Shown here: positions 1 through 10,463 of the stretch, in pieces
Layout: every line of letters starts with the position of its first letter
Numbering within the stretch: the first letter of the stretch is position 1
Origin: Thermothelomyces thermophilus ATCC 42464
Lineage: Eukaryota > Ascomycota > Sordariomycetes > Sordariales > Chaetomiaceae
Reading direction: 5' to 3'
Length of the DNA stretch: 64,000 bases
Assembly (NCBI RefSeq): GCF_000226095.1
Contig: NC_016474.1
Location: 1,612,001 to 1,676,000 of the forward strand
The notes under the pieces: model-generated
What the model was told of the DNA's origin: nothing
Databases searched by the model: none
Seen by the model: only the letters and a program-made list of their open reading frames with translations
Made by a program: the position numbers and the translations under genes

Positions 1-2048
1 GCGGTGCTAGCGCGCCGGGGGCGGTCTGCGGCCAACGACGGCTGAGGCTCCTGGCTCGCGGCCTTGCCACGGGATGCGGCGTGCCGAGTGACCGTAGTGG
101 TGGCGGAGGGAGCATCTGGCTCGGGCTTTGGAACGGTCGCCGGGCTGGCTGAGCGGGAGATGGCCCCGGCGACTTGGGCAATGCGCGCCTCCAGCTGCTG
201 CTGTTGTTGTTGCTGTTGCTGCTGCTGCTGCTGCTGCTGCTCCTGGGCTCGCGCTGCTTGGGTCTTGCGCGTCTCCCGGGTCGGCGGGACAATCGGTGTC
301 GTGGATTTCCTGGGAGAGATTACCGGAGGAGGTATCGGTGTCTCGGCTGCAGGGGGCTTGACGGGTGCAGGCGAGGGTGCTACAGTCCCGCCGGCGTTGC
401 TACTTGCCGGAGAGGTTGTTGAAGGGACCGATACTGCAGACCTGGCGGTGATGGACTGTTCCTGGCCGTGAATGGGCACGGGGATTGGTGTGGTGGAATG
501 AAGAACGCCTGCGGTTGAGTTACGCTGGAGAGGTTGCGCCGGCGTCTCATGGGCCAGCTGTGAGCCGCCCGGCGTCAGAACCGGAGGAGGTACCGGGGTT
601 TCTGTCTTTGTGCGCTTGAGCTGAGGTCGTTGGGCCTGGCCCTCTGCGGTCTCCAGCTTCTCCGTCTCTGTTTCTGGCGCCGAGTCTCTCTTGCGCTTCC
701 TCTGGGCCTTCGCCTTGGTGGCTGGAGCGTTAGCTTGGTTGGGATCGGACATGAGGGTCCTCGCAATGGCGTCGAATCTCCTAGCTGACTCTTCGGCCTC
801 TTCGGCGGCCATCTTTGCCAGCATCTCCCTCTTGAGTTTCTTAGCCTCGTTGAGTTTCATTCCGCGATTGCTCAGGGTCTTCTCGTCCGACGTGAGCGCT
901 TCCAGCGTCAGGGCTCCGGCCGGCATCCGCGCCTGACCGGTGTCCGGGTCGATGTCGGGCACGGGCAGCTTTCCTTCAAATACCCGCCCCTCCTCTTCGG
1001 CCTTCTTCTTTGCGGCGCGGAAGGCTTCCACTCCTCTGCCCAGCATGTTGAGCTCACGCGCCACCATGGTGTCGCTAGGGGTCCAGGCCGCGTTCTTCTT
1101 CATCCGCTTCCTCAGTTTGGCGAGCTCATAGGGTGTCAACTGGCCCCATGGTGCGTCCGGGCTGCCGATCACGGGATTTTGGGGCGGAGGGGGCAACTGG
1201 GCTATTGCGGCGCTCGTCGACAGAAGCGGCCCGGACGAGTTGGGCGCCGTAGAGGTTCCTGATCGAGGCGGTCTGCCGGGCCTGGAAGTCCTCGACGCGC
1301 CCTTGACCACTCTGATACGCGCGGGGGGTGCTGGTGTGACGGCCTCCTCGTCCTCCTCGGAGGAGGAGGAGCTGCTATCCGTCCCCGTAGTATAGGCGTC
1401 GTAGTCCAGGTCGTACGGGGCGAGTACCTCACCCGGAACCGTAATTCGCGGCACCCGGGGCCTGCGAACCTTTTTCTCGTCGGCCCGCGAGACCGCCTTC
1501 GAGGCCCGTGAGAGCTGGGGCGACTTGGTCGCGACAGGGCTCTTGTGCTCTTCGGCCGGGGTATAGTTTTCTTGCATCGTTGACAACTTTGCGAGTATGG
1601 TCTTGGCACGCGCATGGTGACGGAGGACATTCTCGGTCATGCGCTGAGCTTCGGAGAGCGAGAAGATGCGCGAGTTGAGGGCATGTTGAAGGTTCTCTGC
1701 GATCTCTGCCCGCAGGTCGACAGGGCTTGGCTGGTCGGCGGGCGGAGTGTCGGGGAGCCGTCCCCAGGCGGTGCTAAGCTTGTGCACGTTGACCGAGCTG
1801 TCGACGTAGGACTCGCCAAGTTTGCCGATGAGGGTCAAGGAACGCGTGATATCGGCTGGGAGGTGTTCGGTGAAGTCGAGAAAGTCGGAAACAGTGGCCT
1901 GCGCGTCGGGGTCGGCGCGGAGATCGAGGTGGTTGAGGGGGTTGTTGAGCTGGCCCATCGGCTGCATGGCCTGCTCGATGGGTGGCGCCTGCTGGCGGGG
2001 CGAAACGGCCTCGTCCATATCGGGGCGCAAAATGGCGTCTGTGGTCAT
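1..2048 (-). CDS. ING-family chromatin reader subunit (N-terminal part, 3' end outside window)
   Basis: An open frame runs without a stop from the ATG at 2048 to the left edge (about 682 codons). Residues roughly 30-130 match the N-terminal ING domain: a DFLDFTEHLPADI block, then a helical stretch with LIGKLGESYVD and a long helix containing SLSEAQRMTENVLRHHARAK. ING proteins are scaffold subunits of histone acetyltransferase or deacetylase complexes and read H3K4me3 through a C-terminal PHD finger. No PHD finger is seen here; it would lie beyond the left edge. The middle is a long disordered linker rich in Pro, Ser and acidic residues (a Ser/Glu run near residue 225), basic nuclear-signal-like patches, and a glutamine run of about 17 codons at 190-243. 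Which yeast paralogue it matches (Pho23, Yng1 or Yng2) cannot be decided. The start was chosen because the two ATGs at 2048 and 2018 precede the domain in frame. Confidence 0.8.
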   Translation of the reverse strand, partial: MTTDAILRPDMDEAVSPRQQAPPIEQAMQPMGQLNNPLNHLDLRADPDAQATVSDFLDFTEHLPADITRSLTLIGKLGESYVDSSVNVHKLSTAWGRLPDTPPADQPSPVDLRAEIAENLQHALNSRIFSLSEAQRMTENVLRHHARAKTILAKLSTMQENYTPAEEHKSPVATKSPQLSRASKAVSRADEKKVRRPRVPRITVPGEVLAPYDLDYDAYTTGTDSSSSSSEEDEEAVTPAPPARIRVVKGASRTSRPGRPPRSGTSTAPNSSGPLLSTSAAIAQLPPPPQNPVIGSPDAPWGQLTPYELAKLRKRMKKNAAWTPSDTMVARELNMLGRGVEAFRAAKKKAEEEGRVFEGKLPVPDIDPDTGQARMPAGALTLEALTSDEKTLSNRGMKLNEAKKLKREMLAKMAAEEAEESARRFDAIARTLMSDPNQANAPATKAKAQRKRKRDSAPETETEKLETAEGQAQRPQLKRTKTETPVPPPVLTPGGSQLAHETPAQPLQRNSTAGVLHSTTPIPVPIHGQEQSITARSAVSVPSTTSPASSNAGGTVAPSPAPVKPPAAETPIPPPVISPRKSTTPIVPPTRETRKTQAARAQEQQQQQQQQQQQQQQQLEARIAQVAGAISRSASPATVPKPEPDAPSATTTVTRHAASRGKAASQEPQPSLAADRPRRAST
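193..243 (-). repeat. CAG/CAA trinucleotide run (polyglutamine)
   Basis: A run of mixed CAG and CAA codons on the minus strand inside the ING-family gene encodes an uninterrupted glutamine tract. CAA interruptions are concentrated at one end. Confidence 0.85.
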
Positions 2049-3340
2049 CTCGACGGATCGCGACGGGTTGCTTGTCCCTTTTATGCGCCGTAAAATAGTC
2101 TCGCCGTTATCGCCCTTCGATGGAACTCGCGTCGCATTCCTTCTTTATTCAAATATTTCCCATGGGTGCGAACTCGATCGAAGCGCGCGACTGCTGCGTC
2201 GCTTCTGTTGCCGCGAAGCGCAACGGTTTCTTTCTGGCGATGGATGATGGGTTGGTGGTTGAGGTGAGCGGAACGAGGTCGCCAGGGGACAGACACGCCA
2301 AGAGATTGGCTCCGGGGCAGGCAAGTGGAGCTCAGGTAACTAACCCCCCATGTTAGCGTACAAGCGGGGCGAAGCTGCATCGGCCAAACCGAATCTAGAC
2401 TGGTTGCATGTTCCCAAACTTCGGGAGTTTCCAGCTTCCCAGCGATCTGAAAGCTACCCGGCAAGTCGGGCAAATTATTCCATGTGCTTTGTACCTTTGT
2501 GCTACGTATAGAGTACAGCCTCTTGACCCCACCATTCCGCTCTTCCATTGGCCTGTTCCTGAATCCTTCTTCTTCTAAGAAAAAAATATGACCGTTTTGG
2601 CGTTGATCCTTCGGGTCATCTGAGCGTGCCAATCTTACAGTGCTTACTTCGTTATGTCTTACCCCCAAGTTCGTCGGAAGTTAACCCGATCGAAGTGCAA
2701 GGCATGATAACATCATCACTACCAACATTTGTACCATAGTGGGGCTCAACAACAGCGGCAAACTGCAGCCGAGTTTCATGACGGCATGACGTCGGCAGAT
2801 GATTTCTTCTCCTCGGTACACCTTGGCTTTATTCGTGGCTGCCTTGATCCAGAGGCGTGCGAGGCAAAATCTCTCCAGCCCAATCCATCTAAAGTCTTAA
2901 GAGAAACCACACATTCCGTCATGTCTCCGGAGTACTGTGTCCGGATCTATCTAAGAGGAGACTGAAGAGTGAAAAGAGGGAGAGAGGAAGACAAAACGAC
3001 AGAAAATGACAGAGATGAGAGAATGAAAGAGAAGGAAGATAGATGCAACCTGTCTCCTCGAACCCAACAAAATCAAGTCAAAACACAAGCCAGTACCCAA
3101 GCTCAAAGCCAAACCCAAATCTATCCAAAAATCAGCCTAGTCTCAACCTGAACTCAAAAACCCAGACCCAAACCTAACCGTGGCCGGACAAAGAAAACAA
3201 GATGTACAACGCCCAGTCTAGTGAAGTGACTCCCATCCGTGCCCATAAACCGCTTGACCTTGACAGAGATGGACGCAAAGAAGAAACAAAAAAATATGGG
3301 AAACCCCCCGAGAACTCAAGGGGAAGAGAGTTGCGTTCGC
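2049..3340. other. Intergenic: upstream of ING-family gene, downstream of bactofilin-like gene
   Basis: No supportable gene. The stretch holds the promoter and 5' leader of the gene to its left and the 3' region of the gene to its right. A purine-rich segment (2965-3060) and an AC-rich segment (3060-3180) are the only compositional oddities. Confidence 0.6.
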
Positions 3341-4276
3341 TCAATACCTCTGTATGAGCTTGGCACCGTGAACCCTCTCGCCTTCTTCTACCTCATACCA
3401 CGAGTCGTCGACGGTTGTGAGGGAAGCATACGCCGTCAGGGTTCTGCACTTTCTGTGATCAAAACGGTTAGTTCCACCGTCAGGGGCAGACACCGTAGCG
3501 ATGACAGACTTACAAATATCCGTTGATGGTTAACGCTCCCCAAACTTCCAGGTCCCCGTGCACTTCTAGCGACCCGTTGATCTTGAGCTTGCCAAAGATC
3601 TTGACCTTGTCCCTGTACCAACCAAAAAAAAGAAAGAAAAAAAGAAAAGAAAAGAAAACACGTCAGTCGATCTTCATCCAAGCACCAGAAGAGAGCGGGG
3701 GGAATCAAAGAGAAGTGAGAAGAAGAAGAATGTGGGGGAGAATAAGGGAAGAAGGAAGGGAAAAACTCACATGCAGACGACCTGCCCGCGGACCCTGACG
3801 TTACCCATGCTCTTGACCTTGCCGCCGCAGCTGAGCGTGCCGTCGATCTCGAGGTTGCCGTAGGCCTCGATGCGGTCGCGGACCGAGAAGTCGCCGGCCA
3901 TGGAGATCGAGGCCATCGACTTGACCGACCCGTCCACCTCCATCGGCCCGTGCAGGGACAGCGAGTCGTCCGACCGGATCGACTTCCTCTTGCGGACCGA
4001 GCCCGAGCCCGGGGTGGACGACGAGCCCAGCATCATGGGCTCGTCAAAGGTCATGATCTGCTCGTGTTCGTACATTGGCGGTGGTGTTGCCGCCGTCGTT
4101 GTGGATGGGTTGGGGGAGGAAGCGGCGCCGGTGGTGACGGTTGGGGTGGGTGATGTTGTTGTTGTTGTTGTTGTTGTTGTCGACGACGACGACGCAGCAG
4201 TGCTTGTGCTTGTTGTGGGTGGCAACGGACTTGATGCTGTCGTCTCGACCGGCGGAGGTTGCGTGCCCCTTTTCAT
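3341..4276 (-). CDS. Bactofilin-like (polymer-forming, DUF583-type) beta-helix protein
   Basis: Three exons: 3771-4276, 3514-3612 and 3341-3452, giving 238 residues. Introns are GTGAGT...CAG and GTAAGT...CAG. The N-terminal ~60 residues are a Thr/Ser/Pro-rich disordered tail with a Thr run. From about residue 95 to 225 the protein is a series of short repeats with Gly and small hydrophobics at regular spacing (for example VDGSVKSM, IDGTLSCGG, VRGQVVCM, INGSLEVHGDLEVWG), the signature of the right-handed beta-helix of bactofilins. In bacteria these self-assemble into filaments without nucleotide; the role in fungi is unknown to me. The frame extends upstream of 4276 only to a TTG, so the ATG at 4276 is used. 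An internal ATG (MYEHEQ) just before the conserved part is a possible alternative start. Confidence 0.78.
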
Positions 4277-6118
4277 GTTCTCTCGACCCGCGGGGTCCAA
4301 GAGACGGCTCTTGTGTGACGGACCTGGCGTCGCTTTACGATGGCATCCACACGGCGTAGCCGTAATGCGTCATGTAACCGCTACGACCTGGTGTAGAGTC
4401 AGAGGGAGCAGCGAGGCTTGGCCCAGAGCACTTTTGGATGTCGAGTCTGGACATTGACTGGCTCGGTCTGGGACAGGTTCGGGAAGCTATATAGAAATGG
4501 GCAACATTTTGGGTCGACCGCCCGCTCCAGCCCCGAGGCTAGCCCCAGGCAAACATGATGTAAGTAAGGGGAGATAGGCCAAGGACAGGTGTAAGCCATG
4601 TGTCCTTCAGCGGCTTCTCTGAGACATCAACCTGGGCAGGCAAGCCGCAAACCTCCACTTGGACCGGACCGGTCCCCGTTTCTGCCTGTGGGCACAGACC
4701 GAAGACGGAGAGGGTGGAGGGGAGAAGGGAGGGGGGGGGTTCTGGTCTTGCCCCACGGGAGTTCATGTCTCAAAATAGGCAGGAATAAGTCTTATTTTTT
4801 GCTTGCTCCACTTCAACGTCCCCTTGCCCCGGTTCGATGAGCAATGACGGTTTGGATACACTACAGCCATGTTCGACGAAGGGCTCTGGTAATACTAGCC
4901 GAGTGTAAGGGGTCCACCGCTCCGGTCTCCATACCAGACCCAGAAGGGCGACGTGGGAGAAAGAGTGTTCCCCCGCTCCGAACTCCAAGCAGCAGCCGAC
5001 TTAGAGGCGGGTTGTGTAGTGTGGGCAGGTTCTGGGCAGGTTCTGGAGACCAGCATGCGGTCTCTGGGGACTCGGGAGTCTGGTCGTGAGATGTGATTGG
5101 GCAATTCGAACGGATGAGGCGCAGCGGGTTTCTATTTACTAGACGGTTTGCTCATTAGTATTAGTATTACCAAGTACGAATGCTCACTAGCCACCACAGC
5201 CTCCCGATAGCATTCTTTCTCCCTTAGTGTATGTACTATGTACTTCCCCGGATCGGAAACACATACCCAACGCTCGGTGGTCGGGGCAGCCGGCTTAAAC
5301 CCGGATGGCCGTAATGTTGTCAAGTCGACGGCGCCCAGTTCCCATAGTTAGAGCCCAAAAAAGCTAAGGCGCTCATTGTTGTCCCACCATTCGCCCAAGC
5401 GATATGGAACTAAAAGCTAGCTTCAGGTAAGGCGCAGCAGGGCGGCTGAAATAGAAGGTAGCGCCAAAGTCACCGCCGCACGTGGGTTTCCCGACTGGTC
5501 TCACCGGAGTGCCGTCCCCATTTCCATTGCACCCACCCCTGGGTCGACCCGGGTCGACCCGCATGCCGGGAAAGCCTTACCTTACCCTCCCCAAGGCGGA
5601 CCGCGACTCAGCTGGGCCTTGGCATGGCTACGTCTGCCGCAAACGCGCGCCAATCTTGTCCAGAAACGTGATGATACCTAGGGCACCGCAGAATCGGGCT
5701 CCCCAATGCGGTAATCGGTGCAACATCCTCGACGTTCCACGAGAGCTCAATCTGACCCGCGCTGCCCCCGATCCGTAACCAATTTCACCCCCCGTTTGCC
5801 TAAGGTGCACTCCCTCCACATCACACCACAGTGTGACACATACACTAAACAAAGTGTCTGGACCATGAGATGAAGGCATGGTAACGCAAGACCGGTCGAC
5901 AAAACAACCCGACCGGCCCACACCCCCCTTACCCCTCAATTGGTAAAGCCTTGCAGCCTAGCCTTCTTGTCATTCGGCGACCCGATCGACCTATGCTGCC
6001 TCGAGAGTCCAAGATAAACAGAAAGCTCTAGAAGAAAGAAATAAAAAGGAAACACCCCCCCCCCCCGGAAAGGCGCGTCATCTGCCTCCCCCGACGCGCA
6101 AACATATCCCAGGCACTC
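4277..6118. other. Intergenic: upstream of bactofilin-like gene
   Basis: No gene is supported; open frames here are short and show no family pattern. It contains a perfect 20-base palindrome at 5541-5560 and a run of 14 C at 6053-6066. The right part is the 3' region of the next minus-strand gene. Confidence 0.6.
5541..5560. repeat. Tandem duplicated palindrome GGGTCGACCC x2
   Basis: Two adjacent copies of the self-complementary decamer GGGTCGACCC form a perfect 20-base palindrome, 1.26 kb upstream of the bactofilin-like start codon. It could be a dimer-type protein-binding site or a chance GC-rich hairpin. Confidence 0.7.
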
Positions 6119-7415
6119 TCAAATGCTCCCGACATATCTCAGTGACAGTCCGGTCACGAGGGTCGCGATGACCCATACGCCCGCGTAGACAGCTGCGCCG
6201 TACGGCTCCACCCCGCTGATGACCAGCACGGTATCTAGATAGGTGCCGACCGCGGTGAACAGCATGGCCACGGCGGTGCGGATGAGGGACACCTTGGTGC
6301 GTGTTGTGTATCCCCACAAGTTCCACGCCACCGTCTGCCCGAGGGAGGCGCTAACCGGGTCAAACTCTGCGTTCTTGCGGTCTTCGGCCGTCGTTGGGGT
6401 CGTAACGAGCGGCGCGAAGATGAATGTCCGCGCCGCGAGCCCGAAGAGCAAGCTGAGCAACTGCGTCGTCGGACTGCCGAATCCCAGCAAGGGTGCGTCC
6501 GCCGCCGGCTGGATGGTGGGAATGCCCTCGAAATAGAGGACCAGGGTGTTGGGGAGGACGAACCGGCCGGCTAGGAACAGCACCACGCTGTACACGAGCG
6601 CAGAATGCAGCGACGTGAGCACTTGGATGCCCCGGTCGGCGACGATGTCCCGGTTAGGGACTCCGGGGGCGGCTGCGTGGGCGCCAGAGAGCCGGCGCAG
6701 GAGGAGGAACGGCACGAATGCCGATACGACGTCAACTGCGAGGTAAGCACCGGCGGTTATGGCGCGGATTCCGTAGAAGACGGAGATGAGAAAAGTCTAG
6801 GTCATGCAACGTTAGTTGAACTGTGCTCTGCCGTGACACGTGGGACATGCCGAAAACCCCCCCACGGTAGTCGGCTTGTCGTAGCTATACCGGGAACAAA
6901 AAGAAGGGTGGGGAGATGAAAGTGGTGGGAGTGGAGACGACGGGAAGTCTTACGACGGGACCATGGGAAAGTAAGGCGAGAGCAGCAAGATCGAAGCCGT
7001 CGTAGTCGTACCACCAGCCCAGAGCAAGCCCGAACCTGTCATGCAAGGAACAAAGTTAGCTCGACGGAGCTGACGGGTAAATTTAACCTCCTCAGCCTTA
7101 CGGCGGAGAGGAAGGGAGCGCGGGAGCATACAGTTTCCACGCAGCGAGGATCGAAAGTTCCTTTCTTGAGATCCCCTCCCCCGCGATACCTCCGATCTCG
7201 TTGTTGCTGCAATGATCGACAAATAAGCGGCCGAGCGACGAGAGCGCGAAGCTCAAGACGACTGCCAGCGCGAACCGGACCGGCCCGGGCAGCCGAGCGA
7301 CGCGTTTCGGCGACGGCGGAACGGCGGCGTGTGCGGCTGCTTCTGCTGCTGCTGCTGCGGTCCCCTCGGCGACGGAATTGGCAGCCTCAGCTGCCGCCTC
7401 TTTGACTCGAGCCAT
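6119..7415 (-). CDS. Fungal multipass membrane protein, function unknown
   Basis: Three exons: 7132-7415, 6954-7035 and 6119-6796, giving 347 residues. Splice phases agree (phase 2, then phase 0). The first ~60 residues are Ala/Glu-rich and probably cytosolic or helical. They are followed by six or seven hydrophobic segments, for example around RFALAVVLSFALSSLG, LVYSVVLFLAGRFVLP, LLSLLFGLAARTFIF and VYAGVWVIATLVTGL. A GLALGWWYDYDGFDLAALALLSHG stretch is encoded by the small middle exon and looks like a re-entrant or short membrane segment. I do not recognise a characterised family; it resembles conserved hypothetical membrane proteins of filamentous ascomycetes. No signal peptide is obvious. 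The ATG at 7415 is the first in frame that gives an uninterrupted Ala-rich start. Confidence 0.72.
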
Positions 7416-8035
7416 AGGGGGCAGTGGTGAGGTCTCGTGAAGCGATTGTGTTTGTAGTTGGCGATCGCGACAGGAGCGACAAAACGACGAATCGGAGGGC
7501 AAAAAGAAAAGCCCGGCTGGCAACGCTGTGCGACAGCGATAATCCGGATCCGAATTATCCCGAGGTAGTGGGCAGTGAACTTTGATTTTGGTTGCAAGTG
7601 TCCTGGAAATGCGGATGGAGAGGTATTCTCGGGCGTTGTGGTCTTGCTTGTTTGTTGGTCATGTTTTTGATGGATGACGATAGGATCGTGCATAATGGGC
7701 GGAGCTTCCATCTTACCTGCCACTAAAGCTCCCCCAGGTTTGGCGCGTTGCGAGTTGGTTCCTGGGGCCGGTCCGTGTGGAGCCGGTGACGTCCAGATCG
7801 TGAGAACCCCTCCCGACCCGCGTGCTAATCTTCCCAACTTACCAGGTACGGAAGCACTGCGTACCCGCTTCGGAGAATCGAGTGACTGGTTCTTACTTTG
7901 CTCCTCGTCGGGGTGTTCAGAGTGAGTTGTCTGCCCGAATCATCCCGACCGAAACAAAAGTCCGCAAAAGATCGTATCAATTGGGCCAGAGAGCATCGAT
8001 TCCAAGCTCACCTGCGAAGTTCTCGCGGGTACGTG

Positions 8036-8070
8036 TATATATATATGTATATATATATATATATATATAT
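8036..8070. repeat. TA dinucleotide microsatellite
   Basis: A nearly perfect TA run interrupted once by a G lies in intergenic DNA. Confidence 0.95.
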
Positions 8071-8441
8071 CATACCTATCACATCACACCCACTACCTAC
8101 CGGTTCACGTTCGGCTCAAGTTCAAAATCCCGACATAATTGGAGAATATGAATATTTGTATTCAATTCTCATCTGGCAGTCTCGCAGCGGATAGCGAACA
8201 GATCTAGCTGGTCTGTTTCCCGGAGTTCGGAGGCTTGACCTCCTGCCGGCACCTGAGCTTATGGCGCTTGTGTGGGATGGATGGGTAACTAGCCGTCAAT
8301 GAGGGTGATGGAACAGCCCGCCGAGTTTTCCCTCTTCTTCTCGATTCCATTGCGGATATTGTTTCAATTTCAACGGGTCCGGCTCTGGCCCAAACAGGAT
8401 AAGGAAAAGGCACCAGGCAATATATACATATGGCATAATGT

Positions 8442-8463
8442 TTATATATATATATATATATAT
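8442..8463. repeat. TA dinucleotide microsatellite
   Basis: A second TA run, about 370 bases from the first, also intergenic. Confidence 0.95.
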
Positions 8464-8817
8464 GTCTCCCAATCTGGTCCCTACAACGAGAGTCCCATCG
8501 CTATCAACACAGGTCATGGTCGCTCAACGCTCGCACACGACCCTCGCTTTAACCTCGTGGAGCTGGCGCACTCCAATCACTACATCTTCGGCTGGAGCCC
8601 ACGTTCTCCACTCTTCGGTGCCGGTGGTCGTCGGCGGAGCGACCTCGGTTACGCGCTTTACAAGATAGGTATACAAAAAGAACCCAAAAAAAATCCGCAT
8701 CCGTCATATCCATCCATAGCCATATCCATTTCGTGAAATCCTAGCAGCTGATCGCTCATGAACCGCCTCCGTCTTTCATGAGACGGCGAGGGGAAAGGTG
8801 CTGGTCCCCTAGAAAGC

Positions 8818-10463
8818 TCATTCCTCCATTCTCCCAAAGACACCGTCGTCATCCTCGTCGCTCCGGGCCCGGGACCGCATGTCCTCATCATCGTCGCCCA
8901 TGACGCTCTCGCCGCTCTCCTCCATCTTGGTGTCGGCTCGATCGGTTCGTCGGATCTCGCCGCGCGTAAAGCTCTCGGGCGCCCTACTAGGGAAGCTGTT
9001 GATGAAGCTCGTGCCCGACAAGATATCCTGATCCAAGTACTGTGCCGGAAGCGGCGGCACCGGCGGCGCATCGGGGGGAACCTGGGCCGTCCGCGAGCCC
9101 CCGTTGCTGTTGAAGCTGCAGCTGAGAAGCTCCACCGCCGCTGCGAGCTCGCGATCATCCTGTCCCGTGGCGTTCCTGCCCGAGGACGTGGGCCGCTGAT
9201 CCTGGCTGAGCTGCCGAAAGTGCCCAAAGCCCGAGCCGCGAGGCAAGCTGCCGGCCGCGGAGCTTGCGTACGGCCCGGTCTGGTATGACCGGGACAAGCC
9301 GTTCCCGATGCAGTTCCTCTTCCCAAAGCCATTGTAAGACGCGTTCGCGGGATGGATGGCATCCAACTGCGGCGGGGGTGTCGTATCGGCCGATCCCCGA
9401 TCTGGCTGCTCCGAGTAGCCGCTTGCGGCCGGGGATGCAGAATCCCGGTCGCTGCTAAAGTCCCGGGCAGAGTCTGGAGGTGTCGTGTTTGCGGGGGCAG
9501 CGGCGGGGTTGTTGCCGGCGCTGTTGTTCATGGCCACCAGGACAGAGGCGGCCTCTAGAAGCTGGACTTGCTGATGCTTGGAGATCAAGAGCTTGGAAGT
9601 GTAGGACCATTCGGGAGTGTGCTCCCACCTGAACGGGCAAACAAGTCAACACAAGTGCTTTCTTCAAACCGCGCAGGCTGGGATCCATCGGTAGGGGGTT
9701 GCCGGTTCCGCACTCGGGTACCACGTGATGGGAGAGGGTAGGGAAAGGAAATTGGGCACAAACAAATGCTTGTTCAAGCAGCTGCTATGCTTGTATCCCT
9801 TCCCGCACTTCTCGCAGCGAAGTTCCGGGCGGTTGCTCTTCCGGCCACCTTCCTTGACCAGGGGTTGGCCATCGCTGGCTCTTCTAACGCGCGCCTTGCG
9901 GAAGGTGGATTCGGCATCGTCCCCGGACATGTCGTTCAGCTCGTCGTCAATTGCGCTCTCCTGCCCGTTGGCCGCTCCATGTCCTCCTGCGAATCTGTGG
10001 GTGGGGAGGCTGGCCGGCGGGGACGGGAGGCTTCCCACGATCGCGGATCGCGAGAGGCCGCTCTTGGAGATGGTGTTTCGGCGGGAATTGACGGAGATGG
10101 GGAGTGGCATGGCCATGTCACCGGACTCCTGTAGAGCCGCGGCCACGGCTGCCACGTTCGCGCCCGTGTTTGTCATGCTCTTGCGGCGTGTGATGCGGTG
10201 CGATCCATTGAGGGCGCTTCCGAGGAGGGAGTGTGAGTTATTTCGCGAGTGGGATTGTCGGCTAAGCGTCAGCCCGCCCGGAACCGAGGTGGACGAGATT
10301 GAAGGACGGTGCGACAGCGGCCGCGATGTTTGTTGTATTTCCTAACGAGTCGCAAGCCATGGTCAGCATTTCTTGCCATCGGGCAGCGTGCACCGCGCGG
10401 CCGAAACCGCACCCGCCGTCTGTTCGGAACGTGTAAGAGGGGACCAACCTTGGAAGACGCCAT
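8818..10463 (-). CDS. C2H2 zinc-finger transcriptional regulator with a single finger
   Basis: Three exons: 10449-10463 (a 15-base first exon encoding MASSK), 9764-10341 and 8818-9628, giving 467 residues. The only finger is CEKCGKGYKHSSCLNKHLWEH (C-x2-C-x12-H-x3-H, about residues 176-196). The second intron falls inside it, between the two histidines. Directly after it is a conserved-looking helical block (TPEWSYTSKLLISKHQQVQ, then LLEAASVLVAM). The N-terminal 170 residues are Ser/Arg-rich with RITRRKSMTN; the C-terminal part is disordered and ends in a very acidic stretch (MGDDDEDMRSRARSDEDDD). This is the layout of a DNA-binding regulator with an acidic activation-type tail. Targets are not inferable. 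The tiny first exon is supported by a GTTGGT donor, a CGTTAG acceptor and phase 0 continuity, but needs transcript proof. Confidence 0.75.

Larger units (their letters stand above)
7416..8817. other. Intergenic: upstream of membrane-protein gene, downstream of C2H2 gene
   Basis: No gene is supported. It carries two TA microsatellites (8036-8070 and 8442-8463) about 370 bases apart; the rest is unique sequence serving as promoter and 3' region for minus-strand neighbours. Confidence 0.6.

Noticed and set aside
8658-9362. 234-codon minus-strand frame rich in Arg
   Set aside because: It is an alternative reading frame of the third exon of the C2H2 gene.
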